From Bacteroidota bacterium (GTDB lineage: Bacteria; Bacteroidota; Bacteroidia; Chitinophagales; Chitinophagaceae): 12,570 bases of DNA. The notes below the pieces were generated by a model. The model saw only the letters and a program-made list of their open reading frames with translations. It searched no databases and had not been told where the DNA came from. Every line of letters starts with the position of its first letter. Positions within the stretch are counted from its first letter, which is position 1. The stretch is taken from positions 1-12,570 of the forward strand of contig JAEZCV010000216.1 in assembly GCA_023429985.1 (NCBI GenBank). The letters run 5' to 3'. This document shows positions 6,396-12,570 of the stretch, one piece after another. The position numbers and the translations under genes were made by a program.

Positions 6396-6674
6396 ATGTT
6401 TTCAAAAGAATGTAATGTTCAATTGGCAAGGCAGATCGAAGGTGTTGTTCATCATTTTTATTTTGATAATGATATTAACATAAAGGCATTTACAGTAATT
6501 TTTGAAAACGGAGAAAAATATATTAATCCTGTTTTCTTAAAGGGATTAAATGGATACATCGAAATTGGAGATTCTATATACAAGCCCCCTGGAACATTTA
6601 AATTTGAAGTATATAAGAAGGGTAGTTCTAATCCAGATATTATAGAAGATTCAGTAGATTGCAATAACTTATAA
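6396..6674 (+). CDS. Small orphan immunity-like protein, probably 5'-truncated
   Basis: 92 aa. It has the look of small Bacteroidota proteins often found near Rhs tips: beta-rich, with IEIGDSIYKPPGTFKFEVYK near residues 55-75 (a GDSIxKpxGs...vY pattern). Family members that I recall usually begin with a lipoprotein signal. Here the frame opens only after a TGA at 6378-6380 and no signal sequence is encoded, so the 5' end is probably lost. No toxin tip precedes it; the 374 bases before it are gene-free. The best reading is a decayed partner gene left behind when its own Rhs tip was deleted. Family assignment is from memory of the pattern, hence moderate confidence. Confidence 0.5.
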   Translation: MFSKECNVQLARQIEGVVHHFYFDNDINIKAFTVIFENGEKYINPVFLKGLNGYIEIGDSIYKPPGTFKFEVYKKGSSNPDIIEDSVDCNNL

Positions 6675-6720
6675 TCGTTCCCAACACACTTGAGTATTGA
6701 TCGATGTCTTAAAAGGATAG

Positions 6721-7179
6721 CACCTGTACGGCAGCAGTCGGCTGGGTATGTGGGCCGCCAATGAAGAAATAACCAACGAGGTACCTGATCCTTATGATGA
6801 AACTGTAATAGGCAGCAGGCACTACGAACTCACGAATCACCTGGGTAACGTATTAACTGTTGTTACGGATATGAAATTCTTTAACGGCGAGTACTGGGAA
6901 GCGGATGTAATTAATGTAAGAGACTATTATCCTTTTGGTATGTTGATGCCGGAGCGGAGTTATACGGTAGATGCCAACTACCGGTATGGGTTTAATGGAA
7001 AGGAGAATGATAATGATGTAAAAGGCGTTGAAGGTTCACAACAGGATTATGGAATGCGGATTTATGATCCGAGGTTGGGAAGGTTTTTGAGTGTGGATCC
7101 GTTGACGAAGGAATATCCATGGTATACTCCATACCAGTTTGCAGGGAATAAACCCATAAATTCCATAGATCTTGACGGT
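6721..7179 (+). repeat. Rhs core repeat, copy 4 (no palindrome)
   Basis: Fourth copy of the core segment, starting abruptly at CACCTGTACGGCAGC (HLYGSS) directly after an in-frame TAG at 6718-6720, and ending at DLDG. It lacks both palindromic insertions and so shows the ancestral uninterrupted sequence SSRLGMWAANEE and HLGNVLTVVTDMK. Confidence 0.88.
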
Positions 7180-7911
7180 GCAGAAGAACTTAAAGTGTTT
7201 GATAAGCGGGAAAACTTTGTTACTTTAAACATTAACAAGGTGATAGTTGTTCATCCTTCCCTTCCTTCAGAAATACGAAGGATATCAAATGAGAGATTAG
7301 CCAGCATTTTTAATCAGGGAAATAAATTTTTGCTTTTAGACAGAGTCCCGGAAAATTATATTAAAGTTCACCAGTTACCTTTCTATAACTTGGAAGAAAA
7401 AGGAGTTTTGGTGAAGATCCAGTTTAATATATCCGTGGAAAAGCCTAATGCAACTGACTACAACACACTTTTTGGCCTATATCAATTTAATAATTTATAT
7501 TCTTTTATGAAAGACGATCCAACATTAATATTTAGCGAAAACGCGCCATTTCGTGCAACTTCTGAGGGTCCCGCACGAATATTTCCAAATTTGGATTTTT
7601 TTAATAACTCACCAGTGATTGGAATTAATATCGAAGCTCTGATAGCACATGAAGTTGGTTTCCACAATATGATGGGTAAAAAACATAGTCGAAATCCTCG
7701 GACCAACCAGGCTATATATCCACAAATACCTACGTTGGAATCTGACGATCCCAGGTTTATAACGCCGACTCCTTCTAATATTATTGACATAATTAACAAT
7801 GCTGCAGAGCATAACCAAATAAAAAAAGATGAATTGTTTGAAAGCTTAATGAGTAAACGGGGTCTGCGAGTGGATAATAGTATTTTACGACCTCAAAAGC
7901 GAGATAATTAA
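6748..7911 (+). CDS. Truncated Rhs core with metzincin-like tip (HEVGFH)
   Basis: 387 aa. Residues 1-144 are the uninterrupted Rhs core ending in DLDG. The tip (145-387) includes INIEALIAHEVGFHNMMG (about 293-310), KKHS (311-314) and NQAIYP (320-325). An Ile/Ala-AHE start, a later KHS and a following IYP resemble metzincin zinc peptidases (HExxHxxGxxHS...Y/M), but the second His is at +5 rather than +4 (H301, E302, H306; H313 beyond). Either this is a variant zinc site (HExxxH also occurs in family M49) or the enzyme is damaged. The ATG at 6748 is the internal Met of SSRLGM; the frame is open leftward to the TAG at 6718. The partner gene starts 8 bases after its stop. Confidence 0.68.
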   Translation: MWAANEEITNEVPDPYDETVIGSRHYELTNHLGNVLTVVTDMKFFNGEYWEADVINVRDYYPFGMLMPERSYTVDANYRYGFNGKENDNDVKGVEGSQQDYGMRIYDPRLGRFLSVDPLTKEYPWYTPYQFAGNKPINSIDLDGAEELKVFDKRENFVTLNINKVIVVHPSLPSEIRRISNERLASIFNQGNKFLLLDRVPENYIKVHQLPFYNLEEKGVLVKIQFNISVEKPNATDYNTLFGLYQFNNLYSFMKDDPTLIFSENAPFRATSEGPARIFPNLDFFNNSPVIGINIEALIAHEVGFHNMMGKKHSRNPRTNQAIYPQIPTLESDDPRFITPTPSNIIDIINNAAEHNQIKKDELFESLMSKRGLRVDNSILRPQKRDN

Positions 7912-7919
7912 AAATATTT

Positions 7920-8462
7920 ATGAAGAAATTTATTATTATTTTTTTGCTAGTTCTTTTTCGGATAGATTGCTTAAATGCGCAACCGCCATGTAGTTCATAT
8001 AAATTTGACACTTTAGAACTTAATGTATTAGTTGAAGAGAATGCGAAGTTCATCTATTATACAGATGGCGATGCAATTTTCCAGGATAATTTAATCCTTC
8101 CTTCATCCTGTTTAAACAGCGGTTCTAATTTATACGATTGTGATACAGTTCTTTTTAAGGAACCATATTTTGTAAAAGGCTCTGAAGAGTATGTTAGATG
8201 CATGAACTTGCCATCACATGCTGAATTCAGCTCGGTGTTTCTCCAAGAGAGGAAATATGCAAAAGCAATTAAGAAAAGCTTAGTTGTAATTAATGATATC
8301 AGGTACATTAAATTCTATTTGAAAATTGTGGTTGTGGATCTGGGTAGCCATGAAGTTTTTGTCCCAGATGCGCAAAGCAGTAATTTTGTAAAGTCAAAAC
8401 TAAAGCGCTTTTCTCATACACTTCAAATTATTGATGTATTATGCTTTTGCCTTATTGAGTAG
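7920..8462 (+). CDS. Exported hypothetical protein, putative immunity partner of cassette 4
   Basis: 180 aa, family not recognised. The signal peptide MKKFIIIFLLVLFRIDCLNAQ has a typical MKK n-region and -NAQ end. The mature part has several cysteines (PPCSS, SSCLNSG, YDCDTV, YVRCMN) that could form disulfides in the periplasm. The C-terminus (IIDVLCFCLIE) is unusually hydrophobic and could mean a late frameshift or simply a buried strand. It lies 8 bases after the metzincin-like tip, so it is the positional immunity candidate. It is the last gene of the array. Confidence 0.62.
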   Translation: MKKFIIIFLLVLFRIDCLNAQPPCSSYKFDTLELNVLVEENAKFIYYTDGDAIFQDNLILPSSCLNSGSNLYDCDTVLFKEPYFVKGSEEYVRCMNLPSHAEFSSVFLQERKYAKAIKKSLVVINDIRYIKFYLKIVVVDLGSHEVFVPDAQSSNFVKSKLKRFSHTLQIIDVLCFCLIE

Positions 8463-8638
8463 ATTTAATATGAAAGTGTTTATGATCTTGATCTTGGAAT
8501 CCGTAGTCAAGATCGGATTTCCAAATGAGACGACGAGTGGGCCTAAATGAGCAATGTATTTATTATTATACAGGGAAGAAACGGTTCGCTTCTTTGAGGC
8601 CAAATTTAAATCATCGAAATTTATTTTCATGAAAACCT
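8463..8638. other. Right edge of the Rhs cassette array
   Basis: A 176-base junction between the AT-rich cassette array (+ strand) and the housekeeping block (- strand). It carries overlapping inverted repeats at 8484-8524 and no gene I trust. A - strand open frame (8439-8630) encodes a peptide with NNKYIAHLGPLVVSFGNP, but it overlaps the partner gene and has no recognisable domain. Confidence 0.5.
8484..8524. repeat. Overlapping inverted repeats after the array
   Basis: GATCTTGA (8484-8491) matches TCAAGATC (8507-8514) as a perfect 8-bp stem. TTGGAATCCG (8494-8503) pairs with CGGATTTCCAA (8514-8524) with one bulged T. The two stems interleave, so only one can form at a time. No T tract follows on the + strand, so this is not a classic terminator. 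Confidence 0.6.
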
Positions 8639-9076
8639 TTACCGCCTGCTTCTGAAAAATGCCTTCATCAATTCACTGCATTCATCTTTTAAAACTCCAT
8701 ATTCCAGAATTGTTTTAGGATGGAAAGGCGAAATGTTTTGTGCAATGCGCGCATAACCATTTTTTTCATCCTGTGTTCCAAAAACAATACGACCGATCTT
8801 GCTCCAATACAAAGCACCTGCGCACATAAGGCAGGGTTCAACGGTTATATAAATGGTGGCATCCGGAAGGTATTTGCTCCCCAGGTAGTTGAATGCCGAA
8901 GTCAATGCAATGATCTCTGCATGTGCAGTGGTATCATTTAATTTTTCTACCTGGTTATATCCCCTTGCAATGATCTTGTTATTAAGAACAACAACAGCAC
9001 CAACAGGAACTTCTTCCTCTTCAAAGGCTTTGGTGGCTTCGGCTAGTGCCTGTTTCATATAGTAAATGTCGTCCAT
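8639..9076 (-). CDS. tadA: tRNA-specific adenosine-34 deaminase TadA
   Basis: 145 aa, full length for the family. It deaminates A34 to inosine in the tRNA-Arg(ACG) wobble position in the cytoplasm, so that one tRNA reads CGU, CGC and CGA. The cytidine/deoxycytidylate deaminase fold shows its zinc site: HAEI with His52 and the proton-shuttle Glu54, and PCLMCAGAL with Cys82 and Cys85. Asn41 (GYNQ) matches the conserved residue that holds the target base. VPVGAVVV and the C-terminal helix with FFRSRR are typical of TadA rather than of guanine deaminase. The ATG start leaves 53 bases to the upstream hydrolase gene on the same strand, with a palindrome in between, so it may be part of that operon or have its own signals. 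Confidence 0.93.
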   Translation of the reverse strand: MDDIYYMKQALAEATKAFEEEEVPVGAVVVLNNKIIARGYNQVEKLNDTTAHAEIIALTSAFNYLGSKYLPDATIYITVEPCLMCAGALYWSKIGRIVFGTQDEKNGYARIAQNISPFHPKTILEYGVLKDECSELMKAFFRSRR

Positions 9077-9095
9077 GGAGTAATTAGCTATTTGT

Positions 9096-9119
9096 AACCT
9101 GCCTGCCGGCAGGCAGGTT
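9096..9119. repeat. Perfect 24-base palindrome between hydrolase and tadA
   Basis: AACCTGCCTGCC (9096-9107) is followed at once by its exact reverse complement (9108-9119). There is no T run on either side, so a rho-independent terminator is not well supported. It shares the CCTGCC...GGCAGG edge style of the elements in the Rhs cores and may be another dispersed palindromic repeat; this link is inference. Confidence 0.8.
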
Positions 9120-9129
9120 GGAAAATATG

Positions 9130-9816
9130 TTAATTAGGTAGAAATCTTCTTATCATAAATTCTAACAAATTAAAATCCACCTGTTCTATGGGATGTGGTG
9201 TGGAAGGTAAAATGGCAAGTTGTGCATTCTTTAAATGTGAATATGCATGAAGGGTTTTGTCCATACTAACCATCTTGTCCCTGTCGCCCAGCATTACCAA
9301 ACAGGGAATATCAATTGCTGATAGCGCATCATCATTCAATAAATTTTCTTTACCCAGCTCCTTCAGCATAGAAGCAGTTTTACCAAGCACTTCTTTCCAA
9401 TCGCCGGGAGCATGCAGGTTTTGCAAAGCAGCAGCAAAGGCAGGAAGTTTTTCGGAGATTATGGAGGGTTGAAGTTTTTTTATTTCTTTGGCTGCAGTTT
9501 CTTCATCCCAGTAAAACTTTGTTCCCAGCGTAATGATTTTTTTGAATAGATTTTTATGTCGCCATTGTGCTCTTAAGGCTACGTATCCTCCCATGCTGTA
9601 TCCAAATACAGAAGCCTTGCTGATGCCATTATCCCTGCAATATTCTAAAAGGAAGTCGGCAAAAAAATCAATTGAAAAATTCAAGGGCATTTCCGCCTTT
9701 CCATGTCCCGGGAAGTCGGGATTAAAAACTTTGTAATCTGAACTTAATTTTTCTTTCAGTTGTTGCAATTGTGAGGCTGCACCTGCGGCACCATGTAAGA
9801 GAATTAAATTTTCCAT
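9130..9816 (-). CDS. Alpha/beta hydrolase
   Basis: 228 aa, usual length for a small serine hydrolase. Motifs in order: LLHGAAG (6-12) forming the oxyanion region, PDFPGHG (33-39), the nucleophile elbow GYSMGG (72-77) with Ser74, LGDRD (176-180) supplying the acid, and STPHPIE (205-211) with the catalytic His208. No signal peptide, so it is cytoplasmic. The substrate cannot be told; the fold fits esterases such as MenH/BioH-like or C-C hydrolases, and the annotation should stay general. Its ATG shares one base with the TGA of the upstream aldehyde dehydrogenase gene (TGATG), so the two are translated together, which may hint at ester or aldehyde metabolism. Confidence 0.88.
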   Translation of the reverse strand: MENLILLHGAAGAASQLQQLKEKLSSDYKVFNPDFPGHGKAEMPLNFSIDFFADFLLEYCRDNGISKASVFGYSMGGYVALRAQWRHKNLFKKIITLGTKFYWDEETAAKEIKKLQPSIISEKLPAFAAALQNLHAPGDWKEVLGKTASMLKELGKENLLNDDALSAIDIPCLVMLGDRDKMVSMDKTLHAYSHLKNAQLAILPSTPHPIEQVDFNLLEFMIRRFLPN

Positions 9817-11192
9817 CAGCGAATGATCTTTTTAAAAAGGTTCAGTTTACCTTTGAACGGTGGATATTTTATGGGAGGATCAAACCAGGTTGGCGATTTC
9901 ATCACGGCTTTGTTATGGGTGAAAAGATCAAAGCTGTATTTGCCATGGTAAGCGCCAATTCCACTGTTCCCGCGGCCACCAAAAGGCAGATTTAGATTGG
10001 TGAGGTGCCAGCTTACATTGTTCACACATCCACCTCCGAAAGAAATTGATGCAAGCCATTGTTTTTCCTTTTTCCTGCTTTGGGTAAAAATATAAAACGC
10101 AAGTGGATCAGGATTTTGCAGGATAATATTCCTGGCTTCGTCAAAATTTTTAAAGCTTATGATGGGAAGAATGGGTCCAAAAATTTCTTCCTGCATTATG
10201 GGCGATGCAAGATCAACACCTTCAATTAAACTGGGCTGGATATATTTTTTACTTCGATCTGCATTTCCTCCATATAAAATCTTTCCCTGTGCTAAATATT
10301 TTTCAAGTCGGTCGAAATGTTTTTCGTTTATGATGGTTCCAAAATGATAACTGCTGGATGCATCTTCCGTATAAAATACTTTGATGGTTTTTATTAAGGC
10401 TTCAACCAGTTTTTCTTTAACCGATTCATGAACAAGAACATAATCCGGGGTCACACACATTTGACCTGCATTTGAAAATTTGGATACTGCGATCCTTTTT
10501 GCCGCCAGTTTAATATTGGCATCTGCTTCCACAACACATGGGCTCTTGCCGCCTAATTCCAATGTAACAGGAATTAATTGATCTGCAGCCATTTTGTAAA
10601 TAGCTCGCCCTGCATTCAATCCACCGGTAAAAAATACATGAGCAAACCTGAAAGAATTCATTAACTCTGGAACAATTTTTTCACCATCGCCCTGCACCAT
10701 TAATATGTATTCAGAGGTAAAATTGGCTTCAATTATTTTTTGAAGAACCTGTGAAGTTGCCGGTGCCATTTCGCTGGGTTTTAAAACAGCACAGTTGCCC
10801 GCGGCCATGGCTCCAATCAAAGGCATTAGAATCAACTGCAGCGGATAATTCCAGGGTCCAATGATCAAAACAACGCCTAGTGGTTCTTTATAAATATAGC
10901 TGGAGGAAGGAAAATTTAATAAATTGGTAGGAACATTTTCCGGCTTCATCCATTTCTTCAGGTTAGATAATGCATGATTGATGGAAGAGACGACCAGCCC
11001 GGTTTCTGTGATCCAGCTTTCTTCCGGGCTTTTTTTCAGATCTGAATAGAGGGCCTCGTGTATAACAGCTTCATTTTCCTGTATAGCGGTTCTCAGGACC
11101 TGAAGTTGTATCTTCCTGAAATTATAGCTCCTGGTCCTGCCTTCGTTATAAAACTTCAAAACTTTTTCCAGCCTTCCCTTCAGATTTTCCAT
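9816..11192 (-). CDS. Aldehyde dehydrogenase, class-3 type
   Basis: 458 aa, matching the shorter ALDH3-like group (about 450-490 aa) rather than the 500-aa ALDH1/2 type. It oxidises an aldehyde to the acid with NAD(P)+. Visible signatures: IGPWNYP (111-117) with the conserved Asn114, GNCAVLKPSE (132-141), FFTGG (187-191) at the cofactor turn, LELGGKSP (211-218) with general base Glu212, NAGQMCVTPDYVLV (241-254) with catalytic Cys246, and QEEIFGPILPI (334-344). FPSSSYIYKEPLGVV is typical of class 3 / fatty-aldehyde forms, so a medium- or long-chain aldehyde is a reasonable but unproven substrate. It is first in the - strand set and is divergent from psd, with 96 bases between start codons. It overlaps the hydrolase by one base. 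Confidence 0.92.
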   Translation of the reverse strand: MENLKGRLEKVLKFYNEGRTRSYNFRKIQLQVLRTAIQENEAVIHEALYSDLKKSPEESWITETGLVVSSINHALSNLKKWMKPENVPTNLLNFPSSSYIYKEPLGVVLIIGPWNYPLQLILMPLIGAMAAGNCAVLKPSEMAPATSQVLQKIIEANFTSEYILMVQGDGEKIVPELMNSFRFAHVFFTGGLNAGRAIYKMAADQLIPVTLELGGKSPCVVEADANIKLAAKRIAVSKFSNAGQMCVTPDYVLVHESVKEKLVEALIKTIKVFYTEDASSSYHFGTIINEKHFDRLEKYLAQGKILYGGNADRSKKYIQPSLIEGVDLASPIMQEEIFGPILPIISFKNFDEARNIILQNPDPLAFYIFTQSRKKEKQWLASISFGGGCVNNVSWHLTNLNLPFGGRGNSGIGAYHGKYSFDLFTHNKAVMKSPTWFDPPIKYPPFKGKLNLFKKIIR

Positions 11193-11263
11193 ATCAATAT
11201 TTCTGGCCCTGAAGTTAATAATTGATTCAGCAGTTACATTACTGTTTATAAGGTTTCAATGCC

Positions 11264-11271
11264 TAATTTTG
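11264..11271 (+). promoter_or_regulatory. Possible Bacteroidota -7 promoter box for psd
   Basis: TAATTTTG fits the TANNTTTG consensus of the Bacteroidota primary sigma factor and ends 17 bases before the psd ATG. A good TTG/TTTG -33 element at the usual distance is not seen (TTTA at 11245-11248 is nearest), so this is only a candidate. Confidence 0.35.
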
Positions 11272-11288
11272 GCACTTATATTTTTTAG

Positions 11289-11945
11289 ATGCGCATACAT
11301 AAAGAAGGATTTGCAACTATTTTAATTACAACGGTAGTAGTTGCCATTATTGTTTTACTTACTGTTTTACTCATCATGCCCCGCTATCCTATCCTGGGAT
11401 GGATCATTGCTGTGGGCATTTCGGGACTGCTGATCTTTATCTTATCATTCTTTCGTATTCCCGGCCGAACCTATACGGAAGGAGATGATGTTATAGTAGC
11501 TCCCTGCGACGGCACCGTAGTTGTAATTGAAGAAGTGGAAGCCGATGAGTATTTCAAGGACAGGCGCCTGCAGCTTTCCATTTTTATGAGTCCACTTAAC
11601 GTGCACGTAAACCGCAATCCCGTCAGTGGTGAAGTTTTATACAGCCAGTATCATAAAGGAAAATACCTGGTGGCCTGGCATCCCAAATCATCAACAGAAA
11701 ATGAGCGTCACTCTGTGGTTTACCGCCAGGGTGAGAAAGAGATGCTGGTGAAACAGATTGCCGGAGCACTTGCCAAGCGCATTGTTAACTATCTTAAGCC
11801 GGGAGATAAGGTAAGGCAGGGTGGTGAAATGGGTTTTATAAAATTCGGTTCCAGGGTAGATCTTTTGTTGCCTCTTGATACGGTTATTGATGTAAAAATG
11901 AACCAGAAGGTAAAAGGAGGCGTTACCGTACTGGGTAAATGGTAG
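11289..11945 (+). CDS. psd: Phosphatidylserine decarboxylase proenzyme (short, pyruvoyl type)
   Basis: 218 aa, the short form common in Bacteroidota. It makes phosphatidylethanolamine from phosphatidylserine at the inner membrane. Two hydrophobic stretches (about residues 10-30 and 35-55) anchor the N-terminus. The catalytic part shows APCDGTVVV (71-79), LSIFMSPLNVHVNR (96-109) and GEMGFIKFGSRVDLLLP (179-195). The proenzyme is expected to cut itself between Gly187 and Ser188, the serine becoming the pyruvoyl group of the alpha chain. The FGSR site matches the archaetidylserine/short Psd group, whereas E. coli Psd uses LGST. It stands alone on the + strand, divergent from the aldehyde dehydrogenase and convergent with the HAD gene. 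Confidence 0.93.
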   Translation: MRIHKEGFATILITTVVVAIIVLLTVLLIMPRYPILGWIIAVGISGLLIFILSFFRIPGRTYTEGDDVIVAPCDGTVVVIEEVEADEYFKDRRLQLSIFMSPLNVHVNRNPVSGEVLYSQYHKGKYLVAWHPKSSTENERHSVVYRQGEKEMLVKQIAGALAKRIVNYLKPGDKVRQGGEMGFIKFGSRVDLLLPLDTVIDVKMNQKVKGGVTVLGKW

Positions 11946-12034
11946 ATTCATTTAGAAACTTCGCCCGGTTTAAGATTTTTTTATCTTGTAATCAAATAAG
12001 ACCGCCTGATAAGGTGCTGATATTGCTTGCCATT

Positions 12035-12054
12035 AGTCCCGCCAAGGCGGGACT
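12035..12054. terminator. Hairpin between convergent psd and HAD genes
   Basis: AGTCCCGCC (12035-12043) and GGCGGGACT (12046-12054) form a perfect 9-bp stem with a 2-base AA gap. TTTCT follows on the + strand, so it could end psd transcription about 90 bases after its stop; on the - strand it lies right after the HAD stop codon but lacks a T tract. The very tight loop means it could equally be a dispersed palindrome. Confidence 0.6.
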
Positions 12055-12056
12055 TT

Positions 12057-12570
12057 CTATAAAAACGATTCAAGCTCTCTCAGGGTTGTAATGGAATAGG
12101 TTGGCTGTATTTCACCATACACTTCCTTTTTATAATTAACATGCACCTGGTCCATACCTGCATTCTTTGCACCTGCAATATCAATTTCCAGACTATCACC
12201 GATCATTAAACTTTCATTTGCAGAAGCCCCTGCTTTCGCCATTGCAAAATCAAAAATTTCTTTCTTAGGTTTTAAGCTGTTGGAACATTCTGAAGTGATC
12301 ACCTCTTTAAAAAATTTTGACAGGCCGCTGTTCTTTAACTTGCTGTGTTGCGTTTCTTCAAAACCGTTTGTGATGAGGTGAAGCTGATATTTTTTTTCTT
12401 CCAGGTATTCTAATACTTCAATGGTATCGGGGAAAAGTAAATTTCTTGTAGGCAGCAATTGTAAAAAAAGTTCACTCAGCTGGCGTGATAATTCATCATC
12501 GGCAATTTTAAAATCAAGAAGGGTGAGCCACATTCTTTTCAATCTTAATTCCTGCTGGTTGATATAGCCG
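12057..12570 (-). CDS. HAD-superfamily hydrolase, YjjG-like (5' end beyond window)
   Basis: Partial gene. The frame stays open to the right edge of the window (GYINQQELRLKRMW precedes the first in-window Met), so the real start and the motif I DxD nucleophile lie outside. What is seen is the C-terminal two thirds of a subfamily IA HAD phosphatase: a helical cap with an LFPDTIEVLEYL return, motif II LITNGF, motif III Lys in NSLKPKKEIFDFAM, and motif IV MIGDSLEIDIAGAKNAGM with the metal-binding Asp residues. ITNG and KPxxxIF followed by GDSxxxDIxGAxNAGM are typical of the YjjG pyrimidine nucleotidase group (dUMP/dTMP and modified nucleotides), but related HAD phosphatases look similar. It is convergent with psd. 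Confidence 0.88.
   Translation of the reverse strand, partial: GYINQQELRLKRMWLTLLDFKIADDELSRQLSELFLQLLPTRNLLFPDTIEVLEYLEEKKYQLHLITNGFEETQHSKLKNSGLSKFFKEVITSECSNSLKPKKEIFDFAMAKAGASANESLMIGDSLEIDIAGAKNAGMDQVHVNYKKEVYGEIQPTYSITTLRELESFL

Noticed and set aside
7482..7818. - strand open frames opposite tip 4
   Set aside because: They overlap the HEVGFH coding region; no motif and no start context. The + strand frame is continuous with the Rhs core.
8463..9130. A tRNA gene as integration site near the array edge
   Set aside because: No cloverleaf or T-loop GTTCGANNC was found in the gaps; tadA is only a neighbour.
11970..11986. AAGAT...ATCTT hairpin as psd terminator
   Set aside because: The stem is only 5 A/T-rich base pairs with the T run in the loop; the 12035-12054 hairpin is better.

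Overview
The window looks like a piece of a Bacteroidota chromosome, probably from the Chitinophagia/Sphingobacteriia side. The evidence is the Bacteroidota style of Rhs core (DYYPFGM, YGFNGKENDND, DPRLGRFLSVDPL), signal peptides ending in -SQ/-AQ, absence of Shine-Dalgarno motifs before most starts, and a TANNTTTG-type -7 box before psd. It has two unlike halves.

Left half (1-8462) is an array of four 5'-truncated Rhs C-terminal ('tip') cassettes, all on the + strand. Each consists of a near-identical Rhs core segment (the repeat), an unrelated AT-rich C-terminal domain after the DxDG/DMKG junction, and a small gene starting within -7 to +8 bases of the tip's stop codon. The tips are: (1) an M91/NleD-like zinc metallopeptidase (HEFAH plus ENMYRTQVGLPIRTHY); (2) a caspase/CHAT-like His-Cys candidate (HYAGHG ... 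SACNSG); (3) an unrecognised domain; (4) a metzincin-like domain with an odd HEVGFH site. All four partner genes encode proteins with an N-terminal signal peptide or lipoprotein signal; partner 2 is a leucine-rich-repeat protein. An orphan partner-like gene (6396-6674) lies between cassettes 3 and 4. None of the cassettes has a normal Rhs N-terminus, so the simplest reading is a store of toxin/immunity tips that can recombine through the shared core with a full-length rhs gene outside the window.

The core repeats carry two related GC-rich imperfect palindromes of 30 and 31 bases inserted inside coding sequence. The 30-mer is in frame by itself; the 31-mer is in frame through a nearby 4-base loss. 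Both sit directly after an ATG trinucleotide. The four cassettes show all four possible combinations of presence and absence (1: 31-mer only; 2: 30-mer only; 3: both; 4: neither), which points to recombination between copies or repeated insertion/loss.

Right half (8639-12570) is ordinary, more GC-balanced housekeeping sequence. On the - strand lie a class-3-type aldehyde dehydrogenase, an alpha/beta hydrolase overlapping it by one base, and tadA; divergently on the + strand is a pyruvoyl phosphatidylserine decarboxylase; convergent to that is a HAD hydrolase (YjjG-like) that runs off the right edge. Perfect GC-rich palindromes lie between hydrolase and tadA and between psd and the HAD gene. 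The stretch 8463-8638 marks the right edge of the array and contains overlapping inverted repeats.
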